Assembly: GCA_000715635.1 (NCBI GenBank)
Contig: KL569225.1
Span: forward strand, 9,478 to 14,753
Origin: Streptomyces violaceus
Lineage (GTDB): Bacteria > Actinomycetota > Actinomycetes > Streptomycetales > Streptomycetaceae
Length of the DNA: 5,276 bases
Reading direction: 5' to 3'
Shown: one piece after another, positions 1 through 5,276 of the stretch
How positions within the stretch are numbered: the stretch's first letter is position 1
Layout: each line of letters opens with the position of its first letter
The notes under the pieces: model-generated
What the model saw: the letters and a program-made list of their open reading frames with translations, nothing else
Told to the model about the DNA's origin: nothing
Databases searched by the model: none
Program-made: the position numbers and the translations under genes

Positions 1-724
1 CGTCCATGCCCGCCACCGCCGCGATGCCGGCGAGCCGCGTCACCCGGTCCAGTCCCTCCTCGAGCCGCATCGACGGCCCCTCCACGACACCGTCCGTGAG
101 CAGCACGAACACACCGCCCGTGGTGAGCTCGTACCGGGTCACCGGATACGGCGTCCCCGTCTGGACACCGAGAGGCGGCCCGCCCTCGTCCGAGGTGAGG
201 CCGGACTTCCCGTCGGCTGTGGCCCAGATACAGGGCAGATGCCCTGCCCGCGCGCTCTCCAGCACCCCGGCGCACGGATCGAGCCGCATGAAGGTGCAGG
301 TGGCGAACAGGTCCGCCCCCAGGGACAGCAGCAGATCATTGGTACGGGCCAGGACCTCGCCCGGCTCGCTGGTGACGGAGGCCAGTGCCCGCAGCCCGGC
401 CCGCACCTGCCCCATGAAGGCGGCTGCCTCGATGTTGTGGCCCTGGACGTCACCGATGGACAGACCGATGCGGCCGTCGCCCAGCGTGAAGGCGTCGTAC
501 CAGTCGCCGCCCACGTTGAGGCCCTGGCACGCGGGCGCGTACCGCACGGCCAGATGCAGCCGCCGGGCGACGGGCAGATCCCGCGGGAGCATGTCGCTCT
601 GCAGCGCGAGGGCCAGCTCGACCCGGGAACGCTGCATCTCGGCCTGCGCTCGAGCCTGGGCCGTCAGATCCCCGAGCCTGGTCAGCAGCTCGTCGCCGTC
701 GTCCGTGGTGCCGGTGCGGGACAT
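1..724 (-). CDS. SpoIIE/PP2C-family serine phosphatase (RsbU-like), partial (3' end beyond the window)
   Basis: Predicted metal-dependent phosphatase of the SpoIIE/RsbU class. Such enzymes dephosphorylate anti-anti-sigma proteins in actinomycete stress and development signalling. The 241 visible residues show a short helical N-terminus (about 8-45) ending in LQSDMLPRDLP (41-51). Then come VGGDWYDAF (71-79) and GDVQGHNIEAA (91-101), with metal-binding Asp74 and Asp92, followed by a conserved QVRAGLRALA helix, ARAGHLP (158-164) and LLTDGVVE (208-215). The C-terminal metal-site Asp lies outside the window. The start is ATG at 722-724. A GGAG (complement of 731-734) lies 6 nt upstream, and an in-frame TGA two codons before the ATG excludes a longer protein. 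There is no PAS, GAF or response-regulator domain ahead of the catalytic domain, so sensing would depend on a partner or the short coiled segment. Family call is firm; the physiological target is unknown. Confidence 0.93.
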   Translation of the reverse strand, partial: MSRTGTTDDGDELLTRLGDLTAQARAQAEMQRSRVELALALQSDMLPRDLPVARRLHLAVRYAPACQGLNVGGDWYDAFTLGDGRIGLSIGDVQGHNIEAAAFMGQVRAGLRALASVTSEPGEVLARTNDLLLSLGADLFATCTFMRLDPCAGVLESARAGHLPCIWATADGKSGLTSDEGGPPLGVQTGTPYPVTRYELTTGGVFVLLTDGVVEGPSMRLEEGLDRVTRLAGIAAVAGMD

Positions 725-847
725 TGATCACTCCGGCGAGGGTGGTCACGGTCGGTGATGACCCTCGGTGGCAAATCACCTGAAATGTGTCCATAGGATG
801 ATACTCAGTCGAGGGCTCAGGCGACGACTCATGCTCCCCGCGGTCGC
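725..847. promoter_or_regulatory. Intergenic region upstream of the phosphatase gene, with weak inverted repeat
   Basis: This 123-bp gap separates two same-strand genes and is long enough for a promoter, so the phosphatase need not be co-transcribed with the DUF817 gene. An inverted repeat GGTCA-N10-TGACC (744-748 and 759-763) lies just upstream of the ribosome binding site. It could be an operator. Its half-sites are only 5 bp, so chance is a real possibility. I found no convincing -35/-10 pair and no strong terminator for the DUF817 gene here. Confidence 0.3.
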
Positions 848-1651
848 TCAACGCACCGACCGGACCACCCCGGAGTCCGCGCGCCGGCCGACCGCCGCCA
901 GGACGAAGGTCACGCTGATCAGCAACGCCCAGGCGCCGAACTTTCCTATCCCCACGGGCTCCCAGCCGTGCTCCTGATACGGATAGCGCCACGCGCCGAC
1001 CAGGGTGGCAAGATTCTCCGCCACCCACAGAAAGAACCCGATCAGAACGAACGACACGGCCAGCGGCATTCGCCGACGCACGCCCCGCACCGTGAAGCGC
1101 ACCGACGTCCCCGTCGTGACGGCCACGAGCAGCCCGGCCAGCAGCCACCGCACATCGGGCAGCCAGTGATGGCTGAAGAAGTTGACGTAGATGGCCGCAG
1201 CCACCGCAGCGGTCGCACGCGGCCGATAGCGCACGATCTCCAGGTCGAACAGATGCCAGGCCCGGCAGATGTAGCTGCCGACAGCCGCGTAGAGAAACCC
1301 GCCGTACAGCGGCACACCGGCGAACTTCAGCACAGCCGGCTCCGGGTAGCTCCAGGAGCCGAGCGACACCTTCACCAGCTCGAAGGCCAGACCGATGACA
1401 TGGCAGACCGCGATGACGGCGACATCCCGCCCGTTCTCCCAGCCACGCATCCAGAACACCAGTGTGAGCAGCACGCCGTAGACCACCAGCAGGTCGTAGC
1501 GCGCCACAGGGAGCTCGGGCAGCAGCGTGGACACGGCCACGCCGCACAGCAGGGCGATGGCGAACGCGCAGGCCCGCGTCTGTGTCCACGCGAAGTCGAG
1601 CAGCTGACGCACCGGTGCGGCCCAGGGGCCGGCGAAGCTTGAAGGGATCAT
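848..1651 (-). CDS. DUF817 family integral membrane protein
   Basis: Protein of 267 residues matching the DUF817 pattern; its biochemical function is not known to me. About seven or eight hydrophobic segments are visible, near residues 29-45, 53-68, 76-95, 112-128, 146-158, 166-181, 197-214 and 237-254. Conserved-looking stretches are ELVKVSLGSWSYPE (91-104), GSYICRAWHLFDLE (125-138), YVNFFSHHWLPDVRW (155-169) and ENLATLVGAWRYP (212-224). The motif E-x6-G-x-W-x-Y-P occurs twice with identical spacing (91-103 and 212-224), each at the end of a hydrophobic helix and each followed by Lys-Phe, which suggests internal duplication. The start is ATG at 1649-1651 behind an AAAGGG Shine-Dalgarno 5 nt upstream; the stop is TGA at 848-850. 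It is divergent from the DUF998-like gene, and no neighbour fixes its role. Confidence 0.88.
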   Translation of the reverse strand: MIPSSFAGPWAAPVRQLLDFAWTQTRACAFAIALLCGVAVSTLLPELPVARYDLLVVYGVLLTLVFWMRGWENGRDVAVIAVCHVIGLAFELVKVSLGSWSYPEPAVLKFAGVPLYGGFLYAAVGSYICRAWHLFDLEIVRYRPRATAAVAAAIYVNFFSHHWLPDVRWLLAGLLVAVTTGTSVRFTVRGVRRRMPLAVSFVLIGFFLWVAENLATLVGAWRYPYQEHGWEPVGIGKFGAWALLISVTFVLAAVGRRADSGVVRSVR

Positions 1652-1752
1652 GGTGCCCTTTAGGACGGCACCGCACGCCGACCGGTTGCGGCGAACCGCC
1701 CCACCCGCCGCTCATGGGGCGAGGAGCCGAAGATCCGCTTTACGGTGTCCTG
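1652..1752. promoter_or_regulatory. Divergent intergenic region between DUF817 and DUF998-like genes
   Basis: This 101-bp region should hold promoters for both flanking genes. It contains an inverted repeat CGGTT-N6-AACCG (1683-1687 and 1694-1698), a plausible small operator. No clear -35/-10 pair was found on either strand. If the plus-strand gene begins at the alternative ATG at 1714, the region shortens to 62 bp. Confidence 0.3.
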
Positions 1753-2358
1753 GTGCGATCTGTTCCGAAATGGGTCTTGTTTTCGTCCGGCGGTGCGCCA
1801 GTCGTGTTGATCATGGGCTGGGCGGTGGCGGCATCCCTGCAAGGCCCCTCCTACGACCCCGCCGCCCAGACGATCAGTGTCCTCGCGGCTCCCGGTGGCT
1901 CGAGCTACTGGGTGATGACAGCCGCCTTCATCGCCCTGGGCATCTGCCACCTGCTCACCGCGTGGGGGCTGCGCCCGGCCGCGCCCGCGGGACGCGCGGC
2001 CCTGGCGGCCGGGGGCGTGGCAGCCTTGGCGGTGGCCCTGTTTCCGGCGCCGAGCAGCGGCGGCTCCCTCACCCACGGTTCGGTCGCCGTCGGAGGATTC
2101 GTCGTCCTCGCAGCCTGGCCTGTCCTGGCCGCCAGAAGAGGCGACGCCGTGCCATGGGCCCTGCGGCCTCTTCCCGCCCTGGGGGCGACCGCCGTGATGG
2201 CGCTGGGCGCGGCATGGTTCCTGGCCGAACTCCACCAGCAGGGCGCTCCTGGCGCAGTGGAACGCGCGGTGACGACGATCCAGTCGGTCTGGCCTTTCGC
2301 GGTCGTCCTGTCCTGCTTCTCCTTTCCTCGACCCGCCCGTGACGAGTACCGAGGCTGA
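1753..2358 (+). CDS. DUF998-like six-helix membrane protein
   Basis: Predicted integral membrane protein of 201 residues, resembling the DUF998 family, whose function is uncharacterised. Six hydrophobic segments are visible, near 8-28, 53-72, 82-98, 107-126, 139-158 and 174-191. Family-like signatures are YDPAAQTISVLAA (34-46) between helices 1 and 2, LFPAPSSGGSLTHGS (96-110) between helices 3 and 4, and ERAVTTIQSVWPF (170-182) entering helix 6. The C-terminal tail is short and charged. The start is uncertain. GTG at 1753 gives VRSVPKWVLFSSGGAPVVLI, the usual beginning for this family as I know it, but its ribosome binding site is weak. In-frame alternatives are ATG 1714 (13 residues longer) and ATG 1813. 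The coding frame stays open further upstream, but that sequence runs into the divergent gene and looks non-coding. It is convergent with the cupin gene, with 66 bp between stops. Confidence 0.8.
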   Translation: MRSVPKWVLFSSGGAPVVLIMGWAVAASLQGPSYDPAAQTISVLAAPGGSSYWVMTAAFIALGICHLLTAWGLRPAAPAGRAALAAGGVAALAVALFPAPSSGGSLTHGSVAVGGFVVLAAWPVLAARRGDAVPWALRPLPALGATAVMALGAAWFLAELHQQGAPGAVERAVTTIQSVWPFAVVLSCFSFPRPARDEYRG

Positions 2359-2424
2359 CCTGTGGCGGACGTACGGGCTGAACGCAAGGGTGCTCCCCGG
2401 GGGCGTCGGCGGTCGCTTCCCGTC
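2359..2424. other. Convergent intergenic gap, no convincing terminator
   Basis: Sixty-six bases separate the stop codons of the DUF998-like gene and the cupin gene. A CCCCGGGG palindrome sits at 2395-2402 but leaves no loop. I see no stem long enough, and no T-run, to call an intrinsic terminator on either strand. Confidence 0.4.
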
Positions 2425-2961
2425 TCAGCTGCGCGTGGCGAGTGCCTCGCGCCACGCCGGGCTGTCGACGTAGTGGTTGTCGAACCGCTCCGAGGAATCC
2501 TTGATCTCCTGCGGATCGGCCTCGCCGCGCACCACCCGGCCGAGGAGCCGCAGATAGTCGAAGCGGTCGGCGCCCGGGGTGAAGACGAACAGTACGTCGG
2601 CCGTCCTGCCGGGCGCCGCGGCGAAGGCGTGCGGGGTGTGCGGCGGCACGACGAGGAAGTCGCCGGCCTCCAGGACGGTGATCTCCTCGCCCACCAGCAC
2701 CTGAAGCGTTCCGTCGATCACGAAGAACATCTCGGACGCCTTGGTGTGCAGATGGGCGGGCGCTCCGACCGCGCCTTCGGCGAACGTCGACCGGTAGCTG
2801 GTGAGCCGCCCGCCGGTGTGGCCGGAGTCCGCGAGAAGGGTCATGACACTGCTGGGGTCACGGGTCGTCTCGGCGTCGGCGGCGCGGGTGAGGACGGGGC
2901 CGAAGTCCGCGGTCTGCGTGGTCTGTGTGGTCTGCGTGCTCTCGTTCGTCTTCGTCGTCAT
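2425..2961 (-). CDS. Single-domain cupin protein (quercetin dioxygenase-like cupin_2)
   Basis: A 178-residue protein with one cupin beta-barrel. Motif 1 is complete at about 67-84 (APAHLHTKASEMFFVIDG), giving metal ligands His70, His72 and Glu77. Motif 2 at 100-112 (GDFLVVPPHTPHA) supplies His111. A metal-binding dioxygenase, isomerase or binding role is therefore possible, but substrate cannot be read from sequence. The C-terminal third (about 128-175) is helical and acidic, with FDYLRLLGRVVRGEADPQEI, as in many actinomycete cupins annotated quercetin 2,3-dioxygenase-like. The start at ATG 2959-2961 is preferred because upstream in-frame codons (to ATG 3021) look non-coding; no good Shine-Dalgarno precedes it, so a 20-residue longer form or leaderless translation remains possible. 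The N-terminus carries a Thr-Gln-Thr repeat. It is divergent from the PLP enzyme and may share regulation with it. Confidence 0.87.
   Translation of the reverse strand: MTTKTNESTQTTQTTQTADFGPVLTRAADAETTRDPSSVMTLLADSGHTGGRLTSYRSTFAEGAVGAPAHLHTKASEMFFVIDGTLQVLVGEEITVLEAGDFLVVPPHTPHAFAAAPGRTADVLFVFTPGADRFDYLRLLGRVVRGEADPQEIKDSSERFDNHYVDSPAWREALATRS
2911..2937 (-). repeat. Three tandem 9-bp units in the cupin N-terminus
   Basis: On the plus strand the unit GGTCTGYGT occurs three times in direct succession (2911-2919, 2920-2928, 2929-2937), differing at one base. In the cupin frame it encodes a Thr-Gln-Thr run ahead of the folded domain, probably a flexible tail. Such a short in-frame repeat could vary in copy number between strains. 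Confidence 0.75.
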
Positions 2962-3078
2962 GACTACGACTCTATGGAGCCGATCGACCGGCTGCGGGGT
3001 GCATTTCAAGGCCATGATCATGGGTCAATTCGCTGTGGCACTCCCTGCTTCGTCGATGCCGGGCTCGGCTGCCCCGTC
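2962..3078. promoter_or_regulatory. Divergent control region between cupin and PLP enzyme, with 12-bp palindrome
   Basis: This 117-bp region lies between the two chosen start codons. It contains the perfect palindrome CCATGATCATGG at 3012-3023. On the minus strand, TTGACC (complement of 3023-3028) is a fair -35 box for the cupin gene. A weak -10, AATGCA (complement of 3000-3005), follows after 17 nt, which would place the palindrome inside the spacer. A regulator bound there could affect both genes. The promoter call is weak because the -10 is poor; the palindrome itself is plain to see. Confidence 0.45.
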
Positions 3079-4059
3079 GTGCAGGAAACGCGCCTCGACA
3101 CCGCTCGGATCCGGGCGGCTCGCCGGGTGATCGACCCGGTGTTCCTCGACACTCCGCTGTACCGTTGCGAGGCCTTGGAACCCGATCTCGGGTGCACGGT
3201 GAGCATCAAGCTCGAAACGGCGAACCCGGTCCGCAGTTTCAAGGCCCGCGGCACCGAGGTGGTCGCGAGCCTGCTCGCCGGCCATGGTTCACGGGCCGCG
3301 GTGTGCGCCAGTGCGGGCAACCTCGGCCAAGCCCTCGCCTGGTCCGGTCGCGGCCGGGGGATCGACGTGACCGTCGTGGCATCCCGCTTCGCGACGGTGG
3401 CCAAACTTGATCGCATCCGCGCGTTGGGCGCCAGGCTGGAACTGGTGGACGGCGACCATGAGATGGCTCGCGAGCGGGCGGAGGCCATCGCACGCCACGA
3501 CGGCATCCGGCTGGTTGAGGACAGCCTGGACCTCGAGACCTGCGAGGGCGCGGCGACCATCGGCCTGGAACTGGTGGACACCGTGCCGGAGTTCGACGCC
3601 GTTCTGATCGCTCTCGGCGGCGGGGCGCTGGCCACCGGTGTGGGCCATGTGGTGAAGGCCTTGGCACCCGAAGTCGAGGTGATCTGCGTCCAGCCGCTCG
3701 GCGCACCGGCGATGACACACTCCTGGCGCAGGCGGCGCGTCGTCACCACCGACTCGACCGACACCATCGCCGACGGCGTCGCCGGCCGGCGTCCCATCCC
3801 GGCCGTGCTGGACGACCTCCTCCTGGTCGCCGACGACGCCGTCCTGGTCCAGGAGACGTCGATCATGGCCGGTATGCGCATGCTCCTCGACCACGCCGGC
3901 CTCGTCGTCGAACCGTCGGCCGCGCTCGGCATCGCTGCGATCCTCGAAGACCGTGACCGCTTCGCCGGACGGCACGTGGTCACCATCGTGTGCGGCAGCA
4001 ACGTCGACGTAGACGCCTATCACCGCTGGATCGGCGCGGCTTCCACCCACAGGTCCTGA
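3079..4059 (+). CDS. PLP-dependent threonine/serine dehydratase-like enzyme (fold type II)
   Basis: A 326-residue enzyme of the tryptophan-synthase-beta fold, closest to threonine/serine dehydratases and serine racemase-like proteins. It probably deaminates or otherwise eliminates a hydroxy amino acid, acting in the cytosol. NPVRSFKARG (49-58) carries the Schiff-base Lys55. SAGNLGQALA (78-87) is the substrate carboxylate and PLP loop. LGGGALATG (179-187) is the phosphate-binding glycine loop. VEPSAALGI (277-285) and VCGSNVD (304-310) complete the domain. Cys305 occupies the place that is Ser in biosynthetic threonine deaminase; mammalian serine dehydratase also has Cys there, as I recall. There is no C-terminal ACT domain, so isoleucine feedback control is not expected. 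The start is uncertain: GTG 3079 fits the family N-terminus but has a weak ribosome binding site, while in-frame ATG 2974 would add 35 residues with atypical codons. It is convergent with the flavoprotein gene. Exact substrate is unknown. Confidence 0.88.
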   Translation: MQETRLDTARIRAARRVIDPVFLDTPLYRCEALEPDLGCTVSIKLETANPVRSFKARGTEVVASLLAGHGSRAAVCASAGNLGQALAWSGRGRGIDVTVVASRFATVAKLDRIRALGARLELVDGDHEMARERAEAIARHDGIRLVEDSLDLETCEGAATIGLELVDTVPEFDAVLIALGGGALATGVGHVVKALAPEVEVICVQPLGAPAMTHSWRRRRVVTTDSTDTIADGVAGRRPIPAVLDDLLLVADDAVLVQETSIMAGMRMLLDHAGLVVEPSAALGIAAILEDRDRFAGRHVVTIVCGSNVDVDAYHRWIGAASTHRS

Positions 4060-4133
4060 CTCATCGCTCCGCGTGGCGGGGGAGGAGGAGGCCGCCCGCT
4101 TCACCGCCGTTCAGCAGCATGAGGGAGAAGGCC

Positions 4134-4159
4134 GGCTGGCGCTCAGCGGGAAGCCAGCC
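4134..4159. terminator. Possible hairpin at the convergent junction
   Basis: GGCTGGC (4134-4140) and GCCAGCC (4153-4159) form a perfect 7-bp stem with a 12-nt loop. The element overlaps the last codons of the flavoprotein gene and lies about 75 nt beyond the PLP enzyme stop. It could end plus-strand transcription. There is no T-tract, so the call is weak. The rest of the 83-bp gap between stops shows nothing else. Confidence 0.3.
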
Positions 4160-4814
4160 CCCGCTCCTGGGCCGCCGCTCCGAAGTAGTCGCCACCCTTG
4201 CGCTTGACGTCGTCGGTGCCCCAGGCCTGCTCGCCGTCGGCGGCGGAACTGCCGGCCCTGTCGGCGGTCTGCCGGAGCGGTGCTCTGACCAGCCTCGGTA
4301 TGTGCTTCGAGCAGTGGATGTACGCCTCCTCGACCTCGACCTCCACCCACACGTGGGGACGGCGGCCGGGTATCGGATCAACCGGTAGGTCTGGATACCT
4401 CTGGCGCATCGCGTCGTCGGCGACCAGCCGCGCCCGGCCGTTGACATGCAGACCGATACGGTCCTGAGAGAAGTCGATCATCAGCAGGCCGACGTGCGGG
4501 TTCTCCCGGATGTTGCCGAGCGAGGCCATGACGCCGTTCCCGCGGTACTCCGGGTAGGCCAGGGTCCCTTCATCGAGTACCTGGAGAAAGCCGGGCGGGC
4601 CGGCCCGGAAGGTGCTGTCGCATTCGCCGTGGCTGTCCGCAGTCGCGAGGAAGAACATCTCCTGGCGAGCCACGAACTCCCGCATGCGTGGGTTGAGCCG
4701 GTCCAGCACCTGCTCGTCGTAGAACCGGTCGGCGCGGCCGGCGGTGCCCAACTCACGTTGAATCTGGTGCTCGCCCTGACTTCCGGGCCGGTCTGCCCGC
4801 TCATCGTGGTGCAA
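4143..4814 (-). CDS. Pyridoxamine 5'-phosphate oxidase-like split-barrel flavin-binding protein
   Basis: A 223-residue protein of the PNPOx-like FMN-binding split-barrel superfamily. After a hydrophilic N-terminus, FYDEQVLDRLNPRMREFVARQ (31-51) leads into the barrel: MFFLATADSHGECDSTFRAG (53-72), GTLAYPEYRGNGVMASLGNI (83-102), PHVGLLMIDF (106-115) and LHVNGRARLV (122-131), then WVEVEVEEAYIHCSKH (156-171). The C-terminal tail ends in WGTDDVKRKGGDYFG (198-212). This matches actinobacterial PPOX proteins often left as general FMN- or deazaflavin-binding oxidoreductases, so true pyridoxal phosphate synthesis is not implied. The start is TTG at 4812-4814, preceded by AGGAGG (complement of 4819-4824) with only 4 nt between. 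The first in-frame ATG is 42 codons later and would cut off the conserved N-terminal helix, so TTG is favoured. A TGACT-N5-AGTCA element sits 45 bp upstream. Confidence 0.88.
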   Translation of the reverse strand: MHHDERADRPGSQGEHQIQRELGTAGRADRFYDEQVLDRLNPRMREFVARQEMFFLATADSHGECDSTFRAGPPGFLQVLDEGTLAYPEYRGNGVMASLGNIRENPHVGLLMIDFSQDRIGLHVNGRARLVADDAMRQRYPDLPVDPIPGRRPHVWVEVEVEEAYIHCSKHIPRLVRAPLRQTADRAGSSAADGEQAWGTDDVKRKGGDYFGAAAQERGLASR

Positions 4815-4859
4815 CGGTCCTCCTGACGGGGTCTCTCCGGGTGTTCGCCTCGGCGCAAA

Positions 4860-4874
4860 TGACTGATTTAGTCA
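4860..4874. promoter_or_regulatory. Candidate operator TGACT-N5-AGTCA
   Basis: A perfect 5+5 inverted repeat (4860-4864 and 4870-4874) with spacer GATTT lies 45 bp upstream of the flavoprotein start codon and about 190 bp before the Rpf-like gene. Its size and A/T-rich centre resemble sites bound by small dimeric repressors such as MarR, HxlR or TetR types. No regulator gene is in the window, so the assignment is inference. A perfect -35/-10 pair could not be placed around it. Confidence 0.45.
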
Positions 4875-5065
4875 CCTGCCAGGCCGAAAAGCGCCACCGG
4901 CCATGCACGAGAGAGTAGAGCACGACGACTCTCAGTCCCCCGGCGATCCGACTCCGCGCCGAAAGCTTCGACCGGGCCTTCGGGTCCCTCTCCAAATGCT
5001 TCTTTTGGCGTAGGAGTTCTTGTTCTCAGTTCGCCACTTATGCGATGAGATGCAACGGTCTGCCT
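4875..5065 (+). promoter_or_regulatory. Upstream/leader region of the Rpf-like gene
   Basis: This region has no plausible gene. A UUCG-capped hairpin is visible at 4974-4987: GGGCC (4974-4978), TTCG, GGTCC (4983-4987), five pairs including one G-U. A smaller GACT-CTC-AGTC stem lies at about 4928-4938. From 4991 to 5090 the sequence is 46% GC by direct count, far below the surrounding genes, as expected for a promoter or untranslated leader. I looked for c-di-AMP (ydaO) riboswitch cores, which often precede actinomycete rpf genes, and did not find them. Confidence 0.4.
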
Positions 5066-5276
5066 ATGGTTACATCACAGAACGCTGAAATGATCAGAAC
5101 TCGCGACTGTCGCCGCCGCAGGGCGAGTCCGGCAATCGTGCTCTTCGCGGCCGCCGTGATACTGGGCGTTGCCACCAGAGCGGAGGCCCTGCCGTCTGCT
5201 CGGTTCGGGCCCGACTGGGACGCCATCGCCGCGTGCGAGTCCGGTGGGAACTGGAAGGCGAACACCGGCAACGGCC
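5066..5276 (+). CDS. Secreted Rpf-like transglycosylase, partial (3' end beyond the window)
   Basis: The N-terminal 70 residues of an exported peptidoglycan hydrolase of the resuscitation-promoting-factor family, which cleaves cell-wall glycan during spore germination and resumption of growth. A signal peptide is clear: a basic n-region with RRRR (16-19), hydrophobic core AIVLFAAAVILGVA (23-36) and a likely cleavage site after AEA (39-41). The catalytic domain starts immediately with DWDAIAACESGGNWKANTGNG (50-70). Glu58 is the expected catalytic acid, and Cys57 is the first of the usual disulfide pair. In-frame starts are ATG 5045, 5066 and 5090; 5066 is chosen for a weak ACGG 7 nt upstream, but 5090 would still leave a normal signal peptide. 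Accessory domains such as LysM cannot be judged. It is divergent from the flavoprotein gene, 251 bp apart. Family call is strong, start is not. Confidence 0.88.
   Translation, partial: MVTSQNAEMIRTRDCRRRRASPAIVLFAAAVILGVATRAEALPSARFGPDWDAIAACESGGNWKANTGNG

Noticed and set aside
6..758. Long plus-strand open frame opposite the phosphatase gene
   Set aside because: It encodes a Ser/Arg/Pro-rich low-complexity product, typical of the antisense frame of a GC-rich gene. The minus strand carries every SpoIIE motif.
450..1715. 421-residue minus-strand open frame spanning the DUF817 gene and part of the phosphatase gene
   Set aside because: It is out of frame with both real genes, rich in Arg/Ala/Gly and without domain-like patterns. 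It bridges an intergenic gap and is a frame artefact.
2362..3078. Upstream extension of the PLP enzyme frame to an ATG at about 2362
   Set aside because: The added part runs antisense through the whole cupin gene and is charged low-complexity sequence. Family resemblance begins only after about 3079.
3079..4814. A PLP supply-and-use module formed by the dehydratase and the pyridoxamine-phosphate-oxidase-like gene
   Set aside because: The genes are convergent, not an operon. The flavoprotein belongs to a broad split-barrel group in which most members do not make PLP.
4875..5065. c-di-AMP (ydaO) riboswitch upstream of the Rpf-like gene
   Set aside because: I looked because such riboswitches often precede actinomycete rpf genes. 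The conserved core segments I would expect, such as the CAGCTAACC-type stretch, are not present by eye.
5038..5271. 77-residue minus-strand open frame at the right edge
   Set aside because: It lies antisense to the Rpf-like gene, whose signal peptide and catalytic motif are clear, and shows no recognisable features.

Overview
The window looks like an ordinary stretch of a high-GC actinomycete chromosome, most likely Streptomyces or a close relative. Codon third positions are strongly G/C. The gene content fits this group: a SpoIIE-type phosphatase, DUF817 and DUF998 membrane proteins, and a resuscitation-promoting-factor (Rpf) type transglycosylase. Genus assignment is inference from composition and families only.

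Layout, left to right: (1) the 5' part of a SpoIIE/PP2C serine phosphatase on the minus strand (1-724), cut by the window edge; (2) a DUF817 polytopic membrane protein, minus (848-1651); (3) a DUF998-like membrane protein, plus (1753-2358), divergent from gene 2; (4) a single-domain cupin, minus (2425-2961), convergent with gene 3; (5) a fold-type II PLP enzyme of the threonine/serine dehydratase group, plus (3079-4059), divergent from the cupin; (6) a pyridoxamine 5'-phosphate oxidase-like split-barrel flavoprotein, minus (4143-4814), starting at TTG behind a strong ribosome binding site and convergent with gene 5; (7) the N-terminus of a secreted Rpf-like muralytic enzyme, plus (from about 5066), cut by the right edge.

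Orientation alternates almost gene by gene, so most genes are probably single transcription units. The control signals should sit in three divergent intergenic regions: 1652-1752, 2962-3078 and 4815-5065. Each holds an inverted repeat. The best two are a perfect 12-bp palindrome between the cupin and the PLP enzyme, and a TGACT-N5-AGTCA element upstream of the flavoprotein gene. The last 100 bp before the Rpf-like gene fall to 46% GC.

I see no shared pathway, mobile element, CRISPR array, RNA gene or defence-like system. The juxtaposition of a PLP enzyme and a PNPOx-fold protein does not by itself imply cofactor supply. The most interesting points are an internal motif duplication in the DUF817 protein and the two candidate operators. 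Nothing here amounts to a clearly new system.
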